Positions 7,585-18,107 are shown, counted from the first letter of the stretch. The stretch: 64,000 nucleotides of DNA from P52-10 sp041397365 (GCA_041397365.1 JAWKWT010000009.1:62001-126000), one strand, 5' to 3'. Numbers and translations: made by a program. The notes: generated by a model not told the origin, from the sequence alone.

Positions 7585-9201
7585 GTGTTCGAGCGAGTCT
7601 TTCCGCGCATCTGCGCCACGCTTCTTCTTTGCCTGATGGCCCTCATCGCGGCTCCATCGTCCGCGGGAGCCGGGCCCTTCGAGGACGCTGTCGCAAAATT
7701 CGCCAATGATTCTTTCTCCGACACCGAAGCCGCCGTAAATGAAGTCGCGGCCAGCGGCGACGCCCGCGCGCTGGCGATCGTCACCGCCTTGCAGGATGGC
7801 CGTCTCGTCGCGGATACCGCGAGCAAAAAGGTCTACATCAAGGAGCGCGACGAAAAACTGTCCGACGCAGCCACCGGCGAGAACGTCGCGTCGGCGCCCG
7901 CCAATCTCACGACCGTTCGCCTCAACAACCGCCTTCGCCGTTCGGTCGAGGCCGCGCTCGGCCGGCTGACGCTGCTGTCGCCGAATCCGGCGCTGCGGTT
8001 GCAGGCCGCGCAGTCCGTTTTCAAATCGCGCGACACGGCCACGCTGCCGGCGATCGACGCCGCGCTGCAAAAGGAAACCGACGCCGGTGTGAAGCGTGCC
8101 TTCGCCGAGGCGCGGGCAGCGATCCTGCTGACGCAGAAGGATGCCGCCGACGCAAGCCGTATCGACGCCATCGCCACGATCCGCGATCGCGGCGATCAGG
8201 ACGCGCTGGCGCTGCTGACCAATGCCGCGAACGATCCCTCGCCCGCCGTCGCCAAGGCGGCGCAGGCCGCCACCAAGTCGGTAGAGCAAACGCTGGCGCT
8301 GTGGTCCGCCGCGCAAAACGCCTGGTACGGTCTTTCGCTCGGCTCGGTGCTGCTGCTCGCGGCGATCGGCCTCGCCATCACCTTCGGCGTGATGGGCGTC
8401 ATCAACATGGCGCATGGCGAGATGGTGATGCTCGGCGCCTACACCACCTTCGTCGTGCAGGAGGTCATCCGCACGAGCTATCCCGGCCTGTTCGATTACT
8501 CGCTGCTGATCGCGCTGCCGCTGGCCTTCGCTGTCGCGGGCGCGGTCGGCATCCTGATCGAGCGCGGCGTGATCCGTTTTCTCTACGGCCGACCGCTCGA
8601 AACCCTGCTCGCAACCTGGGGACTCTCGCTGATTCTGCAACAGGCGGTGCGCACCGCCTTCGGCCCGACCAATCGCGAGGTCGGCAATCCGTCCTGGATG
8701 AGCGGCGCGTTCGAACTCGGCCAGATGACCATCACCTACAACCGGCTTTGGATCGTCGTGTTCACGCTCACCGTGTTCTCGATGCTGCTGCTGATGCTGC
8801 GCTACACCAGCCTCGGCCTGAACATGCGCGCGGTGACGCAGAACCGCCGCATGGCCGCCTCGATGGGCATCGCCACCGCGCGCGTGGATGCGCTGACTTT
8901 CGGCCTCGGCTCCGGCATCGCGGGCATCGCCGGCGTGGCGCTGTCACAGATCGACAATGTCAGCCCGAATCTCGGCCAGAGCTACATCATCGACAGTTTC
9001 ATGGTGGTGGTGTTCGGCGGCGTCGGCAATCTGTGGGGCACGCTGGTCGGCGCCTTCACGCTCGGCATCGCCAACAAATTCCTGGAGCCGGTCGCGGGAG
9101 CGGTGCTGGCCAAGATCGCGATCCTGGTGCTCATCATTCTGTTCATCCAGAAACGGCCACGCGGGCTGTTCGCGCTGAAGGGACGCGCGGTGGAAGCATG
9201 A
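7585..9201 (+). CDS. urtB: Urea ABC transporter permease UrtB
   Basis: LivH-type permease of the urea importer, 538 residues. The start is GTG at 7585. A signal-peptide-like N-terminus is followed by a roughly 200-residue Ala-rich, repeat-like extracytoplasmic domain found in UrtB but not in ordinary LivH proteins. The permease core begins near residue 240 (WYGLSLGSVLLLAAIGLA) and contains the conserved GVMGVINMAHGEMVMLGAY and VVVFGGVGNLWGTLVGA elements. The stop overlaps the urtC start (ATGA), which indicates translational coupling. The gap to urtA is 75 bases and shows no obvious strong terminator. Confidence 0.95.
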   Translation: MFERVFPRICATLLLCLMALIAAPSSAGAGPFEDAVAKFANDSFSDTEAAVNEVAASGDARALAIVTALQDGRLVADTASKKVYIKERDEKLSDAATGENVASAPANLTTVRLNNRLRRSVEAALGRLTLLSPNPALRLQAAQSVFKSRDTATLPAIDAALQKETDAGVKRAFAEARAAILLTQKDAADASRIDAIATIRDRGDQDALALLTNAANDPSPAVAKAAQAATKSVEQTLALWSAAQNAWYGLSLGSVLLLAAIGLAITFGVMGVINMAHGEMVMLGAYTTFVVQEVIRTSYPGLFDYSLLIALPLAFAVAGAVGILIERGVIRFLYGRPLETLLATWGLSLILQQAVRTAFGPTNREVGNPSWMSGAFELGQMTITYNRLWIVVFTLTVFSMLLLMLRYTSLGLNMRAVTQNRRMAASMGIATARVDALTFGLGSGIAGIAGVALSQIDNVSPNLGQSYIIDSFMVVVFGGVGNLWGTLVGAFTLGIANKFLEPVAGAVLAKIAILVLIILFIQKRPRGLFALKGRAVEA

Positions 9202-10349
9202 TGACCCACATTCTGATCCGCTCGCTCGACCGCAGCGCGCTCGCCTTCGTTCTCATCATCGCCGCGATCGCGGTGATCGTGCCGCTGCTCAACCTGCTGG
9301 TGCCGCCGACATCGTTCTTCCACGTCCCGACCTATCTGGTGGCACTGTTCGGAAAATATCTCTGCTACGCGCTGCTGGCACTCTCGATCGATCTGATCTG
9401 GGGCTATTGCGGCATTCTCTCGCTCGGCCATGGCGCGTTCTTCGCGCTCGGCGGCTATGCGATGGGCATGTATCTCATGCGCCAGATCGGCAATCGCGGC
9501 GTTTACGGCAATCCGCTGCTGCCGGATTTCATGGTGTTCCTGAACTACAAGGAGCTGCCGTGGTACTGGCACGGCTTCGACATGTTCTGGTTTGCAGCCT
9601 TGATGGTGCTGGTCGTGCCGGGGCTGCTCGCCTTCTGCTTCGGCTGGCTGGCGTTCCGCTCGCGCGTCACCGGCGTCTATCTGTCGATCATCACGCAGGC
9701 GATGACCTATGCGCTGCTGCTCGCCTTCTTTCGCAACGATTTCGGCTTCGGCGGCAATAACGGCCTGACCGACTTCAAGGATATTCTCGGCTTCAACGTG
9801 CAGGCACAGGGCACGCGCGCCGCGTTGTTCGCGCTGAGCTGCGTCGCACTGATCGCCGGTTTCCTGATGTGCCGCGCGATCGTCGCCTCGAAACTCGGCA
9901 AAGTGCTGACCGCCATCCGCGACGCCGAATCCCGGACGCGCTTCCTCGGCTACCGGGTCGAATCCTACAAGCTGTTCGTGTTCACACTGTCGGCCTGCAT
10001 GGCCGGAATCGCCGGCGCGCTGTACGTGCCGCAGGTCGGCATCATCAATCCGAGCGAGTTCGCGCCGGCCAATTCGATCGAGGCCGTGATCTGGGTCGCG
10101 GTCGGAGGGCGCGGCACGCTCACCGGCGCGGTGCTGGGCGCGGTTCTCGTCAACTATGCCAAGACCGTCTTCACGTCGGGCGCGCTGGCCCCCTACTGGC
10201 TGTTCATGCTGGGCGCGCTGTTCGTCGCCGTCACGCTCTTGATGCCGCGCGGCATCGTCGGCACGTTCCGCCAATGGCGGGAGCAGCGGCGCACCCTCGT
10301 CCGACGTGAGCCCGCTGCCCCGACCGCGCAAACCCATCCGGCGGAGTGA
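9198..10349 (+). CDS. urtC: Urea ABC transporter permease UrtC
   Basis: LivM-type permease, second membrane subunit of the urea importer, 383 residues. I choose the ATG at 9198, which overlaps the urtB stop; a second in-frame ATG follows directly. Hydrophobic segments run throughout, with the conserved IDLIWGYCGILSLGHGAFFALGGY and NNGLTDF elements and the cytoplasmic EAA-like loop RDAESRTRFLGY near residue 240, which contacts the ATPases. The C-terminus is a short Arg/Pro-rich cytoplasmic tail. It is followed by urtD, whose ribosome binding site (GGCGGAG) lies on the urtC stop codon. Confidence 0.95.
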   Translation: MMTHILIRSLDRSALAFVLIIAAIAVIVPLLNLLVPPTSFFHVPTYLVALFGKYLCYALLALSIDLIWGYCGILSLGHGAFFALGGYAMGMYLMRQIGNRGVYGNPLLPDFMVFLNYKELPWYWHGFDMFWFAALMVLVVPGLLAFCFGWLAFRSRVTGVYLSIITQAMTYALLLAFFRNDFGFGGNNGLTDFKDILGFNVQAQGTRAALFALSCVALIAGFLMCRAIVASKLGKVLTAIRDAESRTRFLGYRVESYKLFVFTLSACMAGIAGALYVPQVGIINPSEFAPANSIEAVIWVAVGGRGTLTGAVLGAVLVNYAKTVFTSGALAPYWLFMLGALFVAVTLLMPRGIVGTFRQWREQRRTLVRREPAAPTAQTHPAE

Positions 10350-10353
10350 AACG

Positions 10354-11112
10354 ATGCTGCCCACCGAAACCACCTCGGCGATGCTGTATCTGAACGGCGT
10401 GCATGTCGCCTTTGACGGCTTCCGCGCCATCAACAACCTGTCGCTGGTGATCGAGCCCGGCGAGATGCGCGCCATCATCGGCCCGAACGGCGCGGGCAAG
10501 ACGACGATGATGGACATCATCACCGGCAAGACTAGGCCGGACACCGGCGACGTCTATTTCGACGGCGGCCGGGTCGATCTGACGCGGCTGGACGAAACCG
10601 AGATCGCGACCCTCGGCATCGGCCGCAAATTCCAGAAGCCGACCGTGTTCGAGAGCCAGACGGTCGAGGACAATCTGATCCTCGCGCTCAATGTCGATCA
10701 CCGCGTGCGCGGCACGCTGTTCTGGCGGCGAACGCGCGCCGAATCCGAGCGGATCGAGGCGGTGCTGGAGACGATCCGCCTGAAGGATGCGCGCGACCGG
10801 CTCGCGGGCAATCTTTCGCACGGACAAAAGCAATGGCTGGAAATCGGCATGCTGCTCGCGCAGGACCCGAAACTGCTGCTGGTGGACGAGCCTGTCGCCG
10901 GCATGACCGACGTGGAAACACATCTGACCGCGGAACTGCTGAAGGAGATCAACAAGCAGAAATCCGTCGTCGTGGTCGAACACGACATGACCTTCGTGCG
11001 CGAACTGGGCGTCAAGGTAACGTGCCTGCACGAAGGCACGGTGCTGGCCGAAGGCACGATCGACGAGGTGTCGTCGAACGAGCGCGTGATAGAGGTTTAT
11101 CTGGGACGGTGA
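10354..11112 (+). CDS. urtD: Urea ABC transporter ATP-binding protein UrtD
   Basis: LivG-type ATPase of the urea importer, 252 residues. I choose the ATG at 10354 with GGCGGAG upstream; a GTG at 10306 would overlap urtC by 44 bases. Visible motifs: Walker A GPNGAGKT (residues 43-50), Q-loop region around GRKFQKPTVFE, signature LSHGQKQWLEIG (the variant typical of UrtD), Walker B LLLVDEP and switch His in VVVEHDM. It works with UrtE as a heterodimer on the cytoplasmic face of UrtB/UrtC. A long inverted repeat separates it from urtE. Confidence 0.95.
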   Translation: MLPTETTSAMLYLNGVHVAFDGFRAINNLSLVIEPGEMRAIIGPNGAGKTTMMDIITGKTRPDTGDVYFDGGRVDLTRLDETEIATLGIGRKFQKPTVFESQTVEDNLILALNVDHRVRGTLFWRRTRAESERIEAVLETIRLKDARDRLAGNLSHGQKQWLEIGMLLAQDPKLLLVDEPVAGMTDVETHLTAELLKEINKQKSVVVVEHDMTFVRELGVKVTCLHEGTVLAEGTIDEVSSNERVIEVYLGR

Positions 11113-11115
11113 GAA

Positions 11116-11230
11116 GGGCGAATAGCGAGTGGCAAATGGAAAAAGGCGAATGGCGAATAGGGAGTGGCGAATAGAAAACTCAGCATGTGTCTCTTTACCC
11201 TATTCGCTACTCGCCATTCGCTATTCGCCC
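11116..11230. repeat. Inverted repeat built of GGCGAAT units between urtD and urtE
   Basis: The left side (11116-11174) carries several copies of GGCGAATAG/GGCGAATGG, and the right side (11200-11230) is an approximate reverse complement starting CTATTCGCTACTCGCC. The transcript can fold into a long imperfect stem. It lies inside the urt operon, 22 bases before the urtE start, so it may change relative expression of urtE. Similar sequences are common between genes in Bradyrhizobium relatives. Confidence 0.75.
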
Positions 11231-11252
11231 CCTTAACCCCCGGAGCGTAACA

Positions 11253-11948
11253 GTGCTGACCATCAACAACATCACCCTCTCCTATGGCGCGGCGCAGGCG
11301 CTGCGCGGCGTGTCGCTCACCGCCGAGCCCGGCAAGGTGACCTGCGTGCTCGGTCGCAATGGCGTCGGCAAGACAAGCCTTCTGCGCGCCCTTGCCGGAC
11401 AGCAGGCGATTTCCGGCGGCGAGATTCTGTTCGACGGGCAGGACATCAAGGCGCTGCGCCCGCATGAGCGCGCGCGGCGCGGCATCGGTCTCGTGCCGCA
11501 GGGCCGCGAGATTTTCCCGCTGCTGACGGTGGAGGAAAATCTGCGCACCGGCTTCGCACCGCTGAAGCGCGAGGACCGCAGCATTCCCGACGACGTATTC
11601 TCGCTGTTTCCCGTGCTGAATTCGATGCTCGGCCGGCGCGGCGGCGACCTGTCCGGCGGCCAGCAGCAGCAACTGGCGATCGGCCGCGCGCTGGTGATGC
11701 GCCCGAAGGTGCTGCTGCTCGACGAGCCGACCGAGGGGATTCAGCCCTCGATCATCAAGGATATCGGCCGCGCCATTCTTTATCTGCGCAATCTCGGCAC
11801 GATGGCGATCGTGCTGGTCGAGCAATATCTCGACTTCGCCTGCGAACTCGGCGACAATTTCGCGGTGATGGATCGCGGGACGGTCAAATACACCTGCGAT
11901 AAAGCCACGCTCGACCCGGCGGAAATCAGCCGCCAGATGGCTCTCTAG
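11253..11948 (+). CDS. urtE: Urea ABC transporter ATP-binding protein UrtE
   Basis: LivF-type ATPase, second nucleotide-binding subunit of the urea importer, 231 residues. The start is GTG at 11253, with CGGAG nine bases upstream; longer forms starting at 11187 would translate the inverted repeat and are unlikely. Motifs: Walker A GRNGVGKT (34-41), signature LSGGQQQQLAIGRAL, Walker B VLLLDEPTEG, and VLVEQYLDFA as the switch region, the last being typical of UrtE. The downstream ureD follows after 39 bases, consistent with one urt-ure transcript. Confidence 0.95.
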   Translation: MLTINNITLSYGAAQALRGVSLTAEPGKVTCVLGRNGVGKTSLLRALAGQQAISGGEILFDGQDIKALRPHERARRGIGLVPQGREIFPLLTVEENLRTGFAPLKREDRSIPDDVFSLFPVLNSMLGRRGGDLSGGQQQQLAIGRALVMRPKVLLLDEPTEGIQPSIIKDIGRAILYLRNLGTMAIVLVEQYLDFACELGDNFAVMDRGTVKYTCDKATLDPAEISRQMAL

Positions 11949-11987
11949 ATTTATTCGCGTCAGCCTGCGGGAGACGATCGCCTGACC

Positions 11988-12813
11988 TTGCAGAACACCC
12001 CCGAGACGGAAGCCGTGTTCGCCGCGAACCGCGCAGTCGGCTCGGTCGCCTTCGACACCGTTCTGAAAGACGGCGCGGCGCGCGCGCGTGCAAGAGGCCG
12101 GCTCGCTGCGCGTGCGCTTCCCCTCGCCCGAGACGGCGGGCTTGTCGGCCGTGCTGGTGAACACCGCCGGCGGCGTCGCGGGCGGCGATGCGTTCGACGT
12201 CGCGATCGATGTCGGCGCCGGCTCCGCCGTCACGCTGACGACGGCGGCGGCGGAAAAAATCTATCGCTCGCACGGACCGGCCGCGACGCTTGCCGTCGCG
12301 TTGAAAATCCAGCCGCGCGCTCGCCTCGCATGGCTGCCGCAGGAAACGATCCTGTTCGACCGGGCAAAACTGTCGCGCCGCATCGACATCGACATCGACG
12401 AATCCGCCTCGCTGCTGCTTGCCGAAATCGTGGTGTTCGGCCGGGGCGCCATGAACGAACAGATGGCGAGCGGGCACTATGCCGACCGCTGGCGCGTCCG
12501 GCGCGGCGGCCGCCTCGTCTTCGCCGAAACGCTGCGGCTCGACGGCGACATCGCCGCCACGCTCGCGCAGGCTGCCGTAGCGAACGGCGGCCTGGCGATC
12601 GCGACCGTTTTCGTCACGCCTGCGGACGAGGAACTGGTGACGCTCATCCGTCAGGCCGCAACCGGGTTTTCCGGCGAGGTCGGCGTCTCGTGCTGGAACG
12701 GGTTCGCGCTGGTCCGCTTTTGCGCTAAGGATGCGGCCGGGCTGCGGCGGGACGTGATGAACGTGCTCGCACGCATCGACGCCGACGCCCTGCCACGGCT
12801 GTGGCTGAATTGA
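11988..12813 (+). pseudogene. ureD: Urease accessory protein UreD, apparent frameshift
   Basis: UreD (UreH) is the scaffold that, with UreF and UreG, delivers nickel to apo-urease. The N-terminal 30 or so residues (start TTG at 11988) are in one frame and the rest, from about 12088, in the next. The switch lies in the alternating GC tract around 12075-12088, and removing one base joins the frames into a normal UreD beginning NTPETEAVFAANRAVGSVAF and continuing VQEAGSLRVRFPSPE. The main part carries VNTAGGVAGGD and LPQETILFDRA, conserved in the family, and ends RLWLN. A GTG at 12088 could start a 241-residue form lacking the N-terminus. A sequencing error in the GC tract is as likely as a real mutation. 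Confidence 0.8.
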
Positions 12814-12842
12814 ACTGAACTGAACCGATTTCGGACCGACCG

Positions 12843-13145
12843 ATGAAGCTGACGCCACGCGAAAAGGACAAGCTCTACATTTCGATGGCGGCCATCGTCG
12901 CCCGGCGGCGGCTGGAACGCGGCGTCAAGCTCAACCATCCCGAAGCGGTGGCGCTGATTTCCGACTTCATCCTCGAAGGCGCGCGCGACGGGCGAACCGT
13001 CGCCGAGCTGATGCAGGCCGGCGCGCAGGTGCTCACCCGCGCGCAGGTGATGGACGGCATCCCCGAGATGATTCATGACATTCAGGTCGAGGCGACCTTT
13101 CCGGACGGCACCAAGCTGGTGACGGTGCACGAGCCGATACGCTAG
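12843..13145 (+). CDS. ureA: Urease subunit gamma
   Basis: Smallest structural subunit of urease (urea to ammonia and carbamate), 100 residues, full length. It starts MKLTPREKDKLYISMAA and contains the family motifs GVKLNHPEAVALISDFILEG and MQAGAQVLTRAQVMDGIPEM. The start ATG lies 29 bases after the ureD stop. It forms the trimeric (UreABC)3 enzyme with UreB and UreC, which are encoded 1.1 and 1.4 kb downstream because hupE/ureJ and a GFA-family gene are inserted between. A composite repeat element begins at its stop codon. Confidence 0.97.
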   Translation: MKLTPREKDKLYISMAAIVARRRLERGVKLNHPEAVALISDFILEGARDGRTVAELMQAGAQVLTRAQVMDGIPEMIHDIQVEATFPDGTKLVTVHEPIR

Positions 13146-13247
13146 AGCATGATCCCGAAAAGTGGGAACCGGTTTTCAGATCAGGTCATGCTCAAATAAG
13201 AGATAAGGCGACGAGTCTGATCCAACGCAGCCGGATCAGACTCGTCG
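13144..13247. repeat. Composite intergenic repeat, copy 2
   Basis: Module A (13144-13193) reads GAGCATGATCCCGAAAAGTG onward and ends with TCATGCTC. Module B (13209-13247) is a hairpin with 15-bp perfect arms, CGACGAGTCTGATCC and its complement, around a 9-base loop. It begins at the ureA stop, inside the urease operon. Confidence 0.8.
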
Positions 13248-13278
13248 AAGACAAAACAGAAAAGAACGGAGACCCGCA

Positions 13279-13851
13279 TTGCGTAAAATCATTCTGGCGC
13301 TGACGCTGCTCGCGCCGACCGCAGCCTTCGCCCATCCCGGACATGGCGAAACCTCGCATTTCATGGCCGGCCTTGCGCATCCGTTGTCGGGACTGGATCA
13401 CATCACGGTCATGGTGGCGGTCGGCCTGCTGGCGGCGCTGAAGGGCGGCCGCGCGGTGTGGCTGTGGCCGCTCAGCTTCGTGGCCGCGATGCTGGCCGGC
13501 GGCGCGCTCGGCATGGCGCAGGTGCCGCTGCCGCTGGTCGAGCCGGCGATTCTCGCATCGATCGTCGTGCTCGGCCTGCTGCTGGCGCTGGCGATCGATC
13601 TGCCGGTCGGCCTCGGCGCGGCGCTGCTCGGCGCGTTCGCGCTGTTTCACGGCCATGCGCATGGGGCCGAAGCCGTCGCGGACGGCGCCATGGGCTACAT
13701 GGCGGGCTTCGCGATCATGACGGCGGCGCTGCATCTGGCCGGCATCGGCGTGGGCATGGCGCTGCGTTCGGTCAGCCTCAAGCCGGTCGTGCGGATCGCG
13801 GGCGCGGCCTGCGTGCTGATCGGCGTCGCGCTCTCGCTGCAACTGGTGTGA
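13279..13851 (+). CDS. ureJ: HupE/UreJ family protein, probable nickel permease
   Basis: Inner-membrane protein of 190 residues, probably bringing Ni2+ into the cell for urease maturation. The start is TTG at 13279 after CGGAGA. A cleavable-looking N-terminus ends TAAFAHPGHGE; the mature protein starts with the HPGH motif and then shows the HupE signature HPLSGLDH, followed by five or six membrane helices and a second His motif FHGHAHG. These histidines are the likely metal ligands in the family. The position inside a urease cluster supports nickel over cobalt. It could be called hupE. Confidence 0.9.
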   Translation: MRKIILALTLLAPTAAFAHPGHGETSHFMAGLAHPLSGLDHITVMVAVGLLAALKGGRAVWLWPLSFVAAMLAGGALGMAQVPLPLVEPAILASIVVLGLLLALAIDLPVGLGAALLGAFALFHGHAHGAEAVADGAMGYMAGFAIMTAALHLAGIGVGMALRSVSLKPVVRIAGAACVLIGVALSLQLV

Positions 13852-13858
13852 GGCGCTC

Positions 13859-14209
13859 ATGACTCATCTCGGCGGCTGTCAATGCGGTCAGGTCCGCTAT
13901 CAGGTGGAGACGGACATCGAAACCGTCATCGCCTGCAACTGCTCGCGCTGCGGGCGCATCGGCTCGCTGCTTGCGTTCGCGCCGATCGAGAATTTCCGCA
14001 TCCTTTCCGGCGAAGATGCGCTGACGACCTTCGAGTTCAACAAGCACATCATCAAGCACAAATTCTGCAAGGTCTGCGGCGTCCAGCCGTTCGCGATCGG
14101 CCGAAATCCGAAGACAGGAACCGATGTGGCCGCCGTGAACGTTCGGACGATCGACGGTATCGACATCAATTCTCTCAATGTCACGCAGGTCGACGGCAGG
14201 AGTTTCTGA
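13859..14209 (+). CDS. GFA family (Mss4-like) zinc-binding protein
   Basis: Cytoplasmic protein of 116 residues of the GFA/CENP-V fold, the family of glutathione-dependent formaldehyde-activating enzyme. Zinc-site cysteines are visible in the family order: C7 and C9 (GGCQCG), C26, C28 and C31 (CNCSRC), C70 and C73 (CKVCG). Most members have no proven reaction, and formaldehyde activation should not be assumed. It sits 7 bases after ureJ and just ahead of ureB in the same direction, so it is co-transcribed with urease. No urease accessory role is known for the family. Confidence 0.85.
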   Translation: MTHLGGCQCGQVRYQVETDIETVIACNCSRCGRIGSLLAFAPIENFRILSGEDALTTFEFNKHIIKHKFCKVCGVQPFAIGRNPKTGTDVAAVNVRTIDGIDINSLNVTQVDGRSF

Positions 14210-14249
14210 TGACAAGCCCCGAGCGTTAATCCACGACGGAGCCCGCAAC

Positions 14250-14555
14250 ATGATCCCCGGCGAAATGTTCATCAGGGACGGCGAGATCGTCCTCAATGAA
14301 GGCCGCGAGACGGTCACGCTCCGCGTCGCCAACAGCGGCGACCGGCCCATTCAAGTCGGTTCGCACTACCATTTCTTCGAGACCAACCCGGCGCTGAAAT
14401 TCGATCGCGCAAAAGCGCGCGGCATGCGGCTCGACATCGCCGCCGGCACCGCAGTGCGCTTCGAGCCGGGGCAGACGCGCGAGGTAACGCTGGTGGCGCT
14501 CGCCGGCAAGCGGATCGTCTACGGCTTTCGCGGCGACGTGATGGGGAAGCTCTGA
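14250..14555 (+). CDS. ureB: Urease subunit beta
   Basis: Second structural subunit of urease, 101 residues, full length. I choose the ATG at 14250, preceded by CGGAG; the frame is open from 14178 but that part overlaps the GFA gene. It starts MIPGEMFIRDGEIVLNEGRE and contains QVGSHYHFFETNPAL, the strongly conserved core, and ends RIVYGFRGDVMGKL. It packs with UreA and UreC in the urease trimer. It lies 32 bases ahead of ureC. Confidence 0.97.
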   Translation: MIPGEMFIRDGEIVLNEGRETVTLRVANSGDRPIQVGSHYHFFETNPALKFDRAKARGMRLDIAAGTAVRFEPGQTREVTLVALAGKRIVYGFRGDVMGKL

Positions 14556-14587
14556 CATGCAGGCGATGCCACGCGGAGAGGCCCGTC

Positions 14588-16303
<1,716 letters not shown>

Positions 16304-16343
16304 ATTGCGCCCGCCAAACTAAAAACATCTCCGGGAGAACCGA

Positions 16344-16643
16344 ATGATCTACGTCGTCGCCACCACCGAAGTGAAGCCGGAGCACCGGGACGCCTATATC
16401 AAGGGCGCGAAGGACTGTGTCGCCGCCACGCAGAAGGAAGAGGGCTGCATTTATTATGACAGCCATGTCAGCGTGAACAATCCGAACCTGTTCGTGGTGG
16501 TCGAGCGCTGGGAATCGCGCGAGGCGCTGGACGCGCATGGCCGCGCGCCGCACATGAAAGTCTGGCGCGAGCTGTCGGCCCCGTTCAAGGCCTCGCCGAC
16601 GCTGATCGAGATCATCAATCCCGCCGAAATCATCAAGCGCTGA
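16344..16643 (+). CDS. Antibiotic biosynthesis monooxygenase (ABM) family protein
   Basis: Small dimeric ferredoxin-like (ABM/YgiN) domain protein of 99 residues, annotated in relatives as putative quinol monooxygenase. It starts MIYVVATTEVKPEHRDAYI and contains EEGCIYYDSHV and VVVERWESREALDAH, the conserved strand and helix elements. A CCGGGAGAACCGA leader holds the ribosome binding site. The ureE start lies 3 bases after the stop, so the gene is part of the urease transcript. The substrate is unknown, and its place between ureC and ureE has no known functional reason. Confidence 0.88.
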   Translation: MIYVVATTEVKPEHRDAYIKGAKDCVAATQKEEGCIYYDSHVSVNNPNLFVVVERWESREALDAHGRAPHMKVWRELSAPFKASPTLIEIINPAEIIKR

Positions 16644-16646
16644 GCC

Positions 16647-17336
16647 ATGTTGCGCGCAACCTCCGTCATTGCCGCGCAGGCCTGGCGCGCGGCCGCCGCC
16701 GACACTGTCGTGCTCGACTTCGACGACCGCCATCGCCGGCGCATGACGATGACGGGCACGCGCGGGCTGGAATTCCTGCTCGACCTTCCGGACGCCGTGG
16801 CGCTGCGCTCGGGCGACGCTTTGCAGCTCGACGATGGCCGGCTGGTGGAGGTCGTCGCGGCGGCGGAGCCCTTGGTCGAAATCCGGTGCGCCGATCCGCT
16901 GCATCTGGTGCGCGTCGCATGGCATCTCGGCAACCGGCATCTGCCGACGCAGATCATGCCGCGCGGCCTGCGCATCCGCCGCGACCATGTGATCGAGGAG
17001 ATGGTGCGCGGCCTCGGCGCGCGCGTGACCGAGATCGAAGCGCCGTTCGATCCCGAAGGCGGGGCCTATGTCAGCGCGCCGGCCGGAACGGCCGATCGCC
17101 ACGATCATGCCGCGCACGGTCACCATGACCATGCGCATCACGGGCACGGGCACGGGCACGGGCATCATGACCACGGCCATGGTCATGCGCACGATCACAA
17201 GCATCCCGATCACAGCCACCACGATCACGGGCACCACCACGCGCACGACGAATCCTGCGGATGCGGACACGACCACGACCATCATCACGGTCACGACCAT
17301 CATCACGGGCACGCGCCCCATCGTCATGGCTCGTAG
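16647..17336 (+). CDS. ureE: Urease accessory protein UreE with long histidine-rich tail
   Basis: Nickel metallochaperone that hands Ni2+ to the UreD-UreF-UreG complex, 229 residues. Residues 1-150 form the usual two domains (N-terminal peptide-binding-like domain, C-terminal metal domain with VRVAWHLGNRHLPTQI and IRRDHVIEEM). From about residue 148 follows an unusually long tail of about 80 residues with 39 histidines, many aspartates and one CGC, a nickel-storage element longer than the ten or so histidines of Klebsiella UreE. The tail-coding DNA overlaps the ureF start by 11 bases. Confidence 0.96.
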   Translation: MLRATSVIAAQAWRAAAADTVVLDFDDRHRRRMTMTGTRGLEFLLDLPDAVALRSGDALQLDDGRLVEVVAAAEPLVEIRCADPLHLVRVAWHLGNRHLPTQIMPRGLRIRRDHVIEEMVRGLGARVTEIEAPFDPEGGAYVSAPAGTADRHDHAAHGHHDHAHHGHGHGHGHHDHGHGHAHDHKHPDHSHHDHGHHHAHDESCGCGHDHDHHHGHDHHHGHAPHRHGS

Positions 17337-18107
17337 CAAGTCGGAAACGTCTCGTTCTCACTCCGCCACCACTGCCAAGCGGCCAATGGCGGTGTCCGCG
17401 ACAGCCGATGCCGCCGCAAGTCCGCTTGCGATCGATCACGCCGCGCTGTACCGGCTGATGACATGGCTGTCGCCGGCCTTTCCGGTCGGCGCGTTCGCCT
17501 ATTCCAGCGGCATCGAATGGGCCGTCGAAGACGGCGGCATCGCTGACGCAACGACGCTGAGGGACTGGCTGGCGGCGATGCTGACGCAAGGCGCTGGGTT
17601 GAACGATGCGATCTTTCTGGCCCACGCCTGGCGCGCCTGCACCGATCGTGACGCGCAGAGCCTGCGCGACGTCGCCGAACTCGCCGCCGCTTTCGTCACC
17701 TCGCGCGAGCGCCTTCTGGAAACGACGGCGCAGGGCCGCGCCTTCGTCGACATCGCCCGCGCCGCCTGGCCGTGCGAGACGCTGGAGCTGCTGCGAACCG
17801 TCGAGCCTGATCCGGTCACGTACCCCGTGGCGGTGGCGGTGCTCAGCGCGGGCCACGGCGTGCCGCTGGAACTCACGCTGCACGCCTTCTTGCATGCGCA
17901 GACCTCGAACTGGATCTCGGCGGGCGTGCGGCTGATCCCGCTCGGACAGACCGACAGCCAGCGCGTTCTCGCCGCGCTCGAGCCGCGGGTAGCGGCGACG
18001 GCCGATCGCGCGCGGACGGCGACGCTGGACGATCTCGGCAGCGCGACGTTTCGCGCCGATCTTGCCGGCATGCATCACGAAGCCCAATATACCCGCCTGT
18101 TCCGATC

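Noticed and set aside
6205..8640. 811-residue open frame on the minus strand opposite urtA-urtB
   Set aside because: High-GC antisense shadow. The plus-strand urtA and urtB read as intact, recognisable proteins, and the minus frame has no domain and an Arg/Ala/Gly/His-rich composition.
17068..17325. N-terminal extension of UreF with Thr/Gly/Ile repeats
   Set aside because: It is the UreE histidine tract read in another frame; UreF homologues begin near the LYRLMTWLSPAFP block.
17100..17335. CAC/CAT-rich tract as a possible tandem repeat or CRISPR-like array
   Set aside because: It encodes the UreE histidine tail; no regular repeat-spacer structure.
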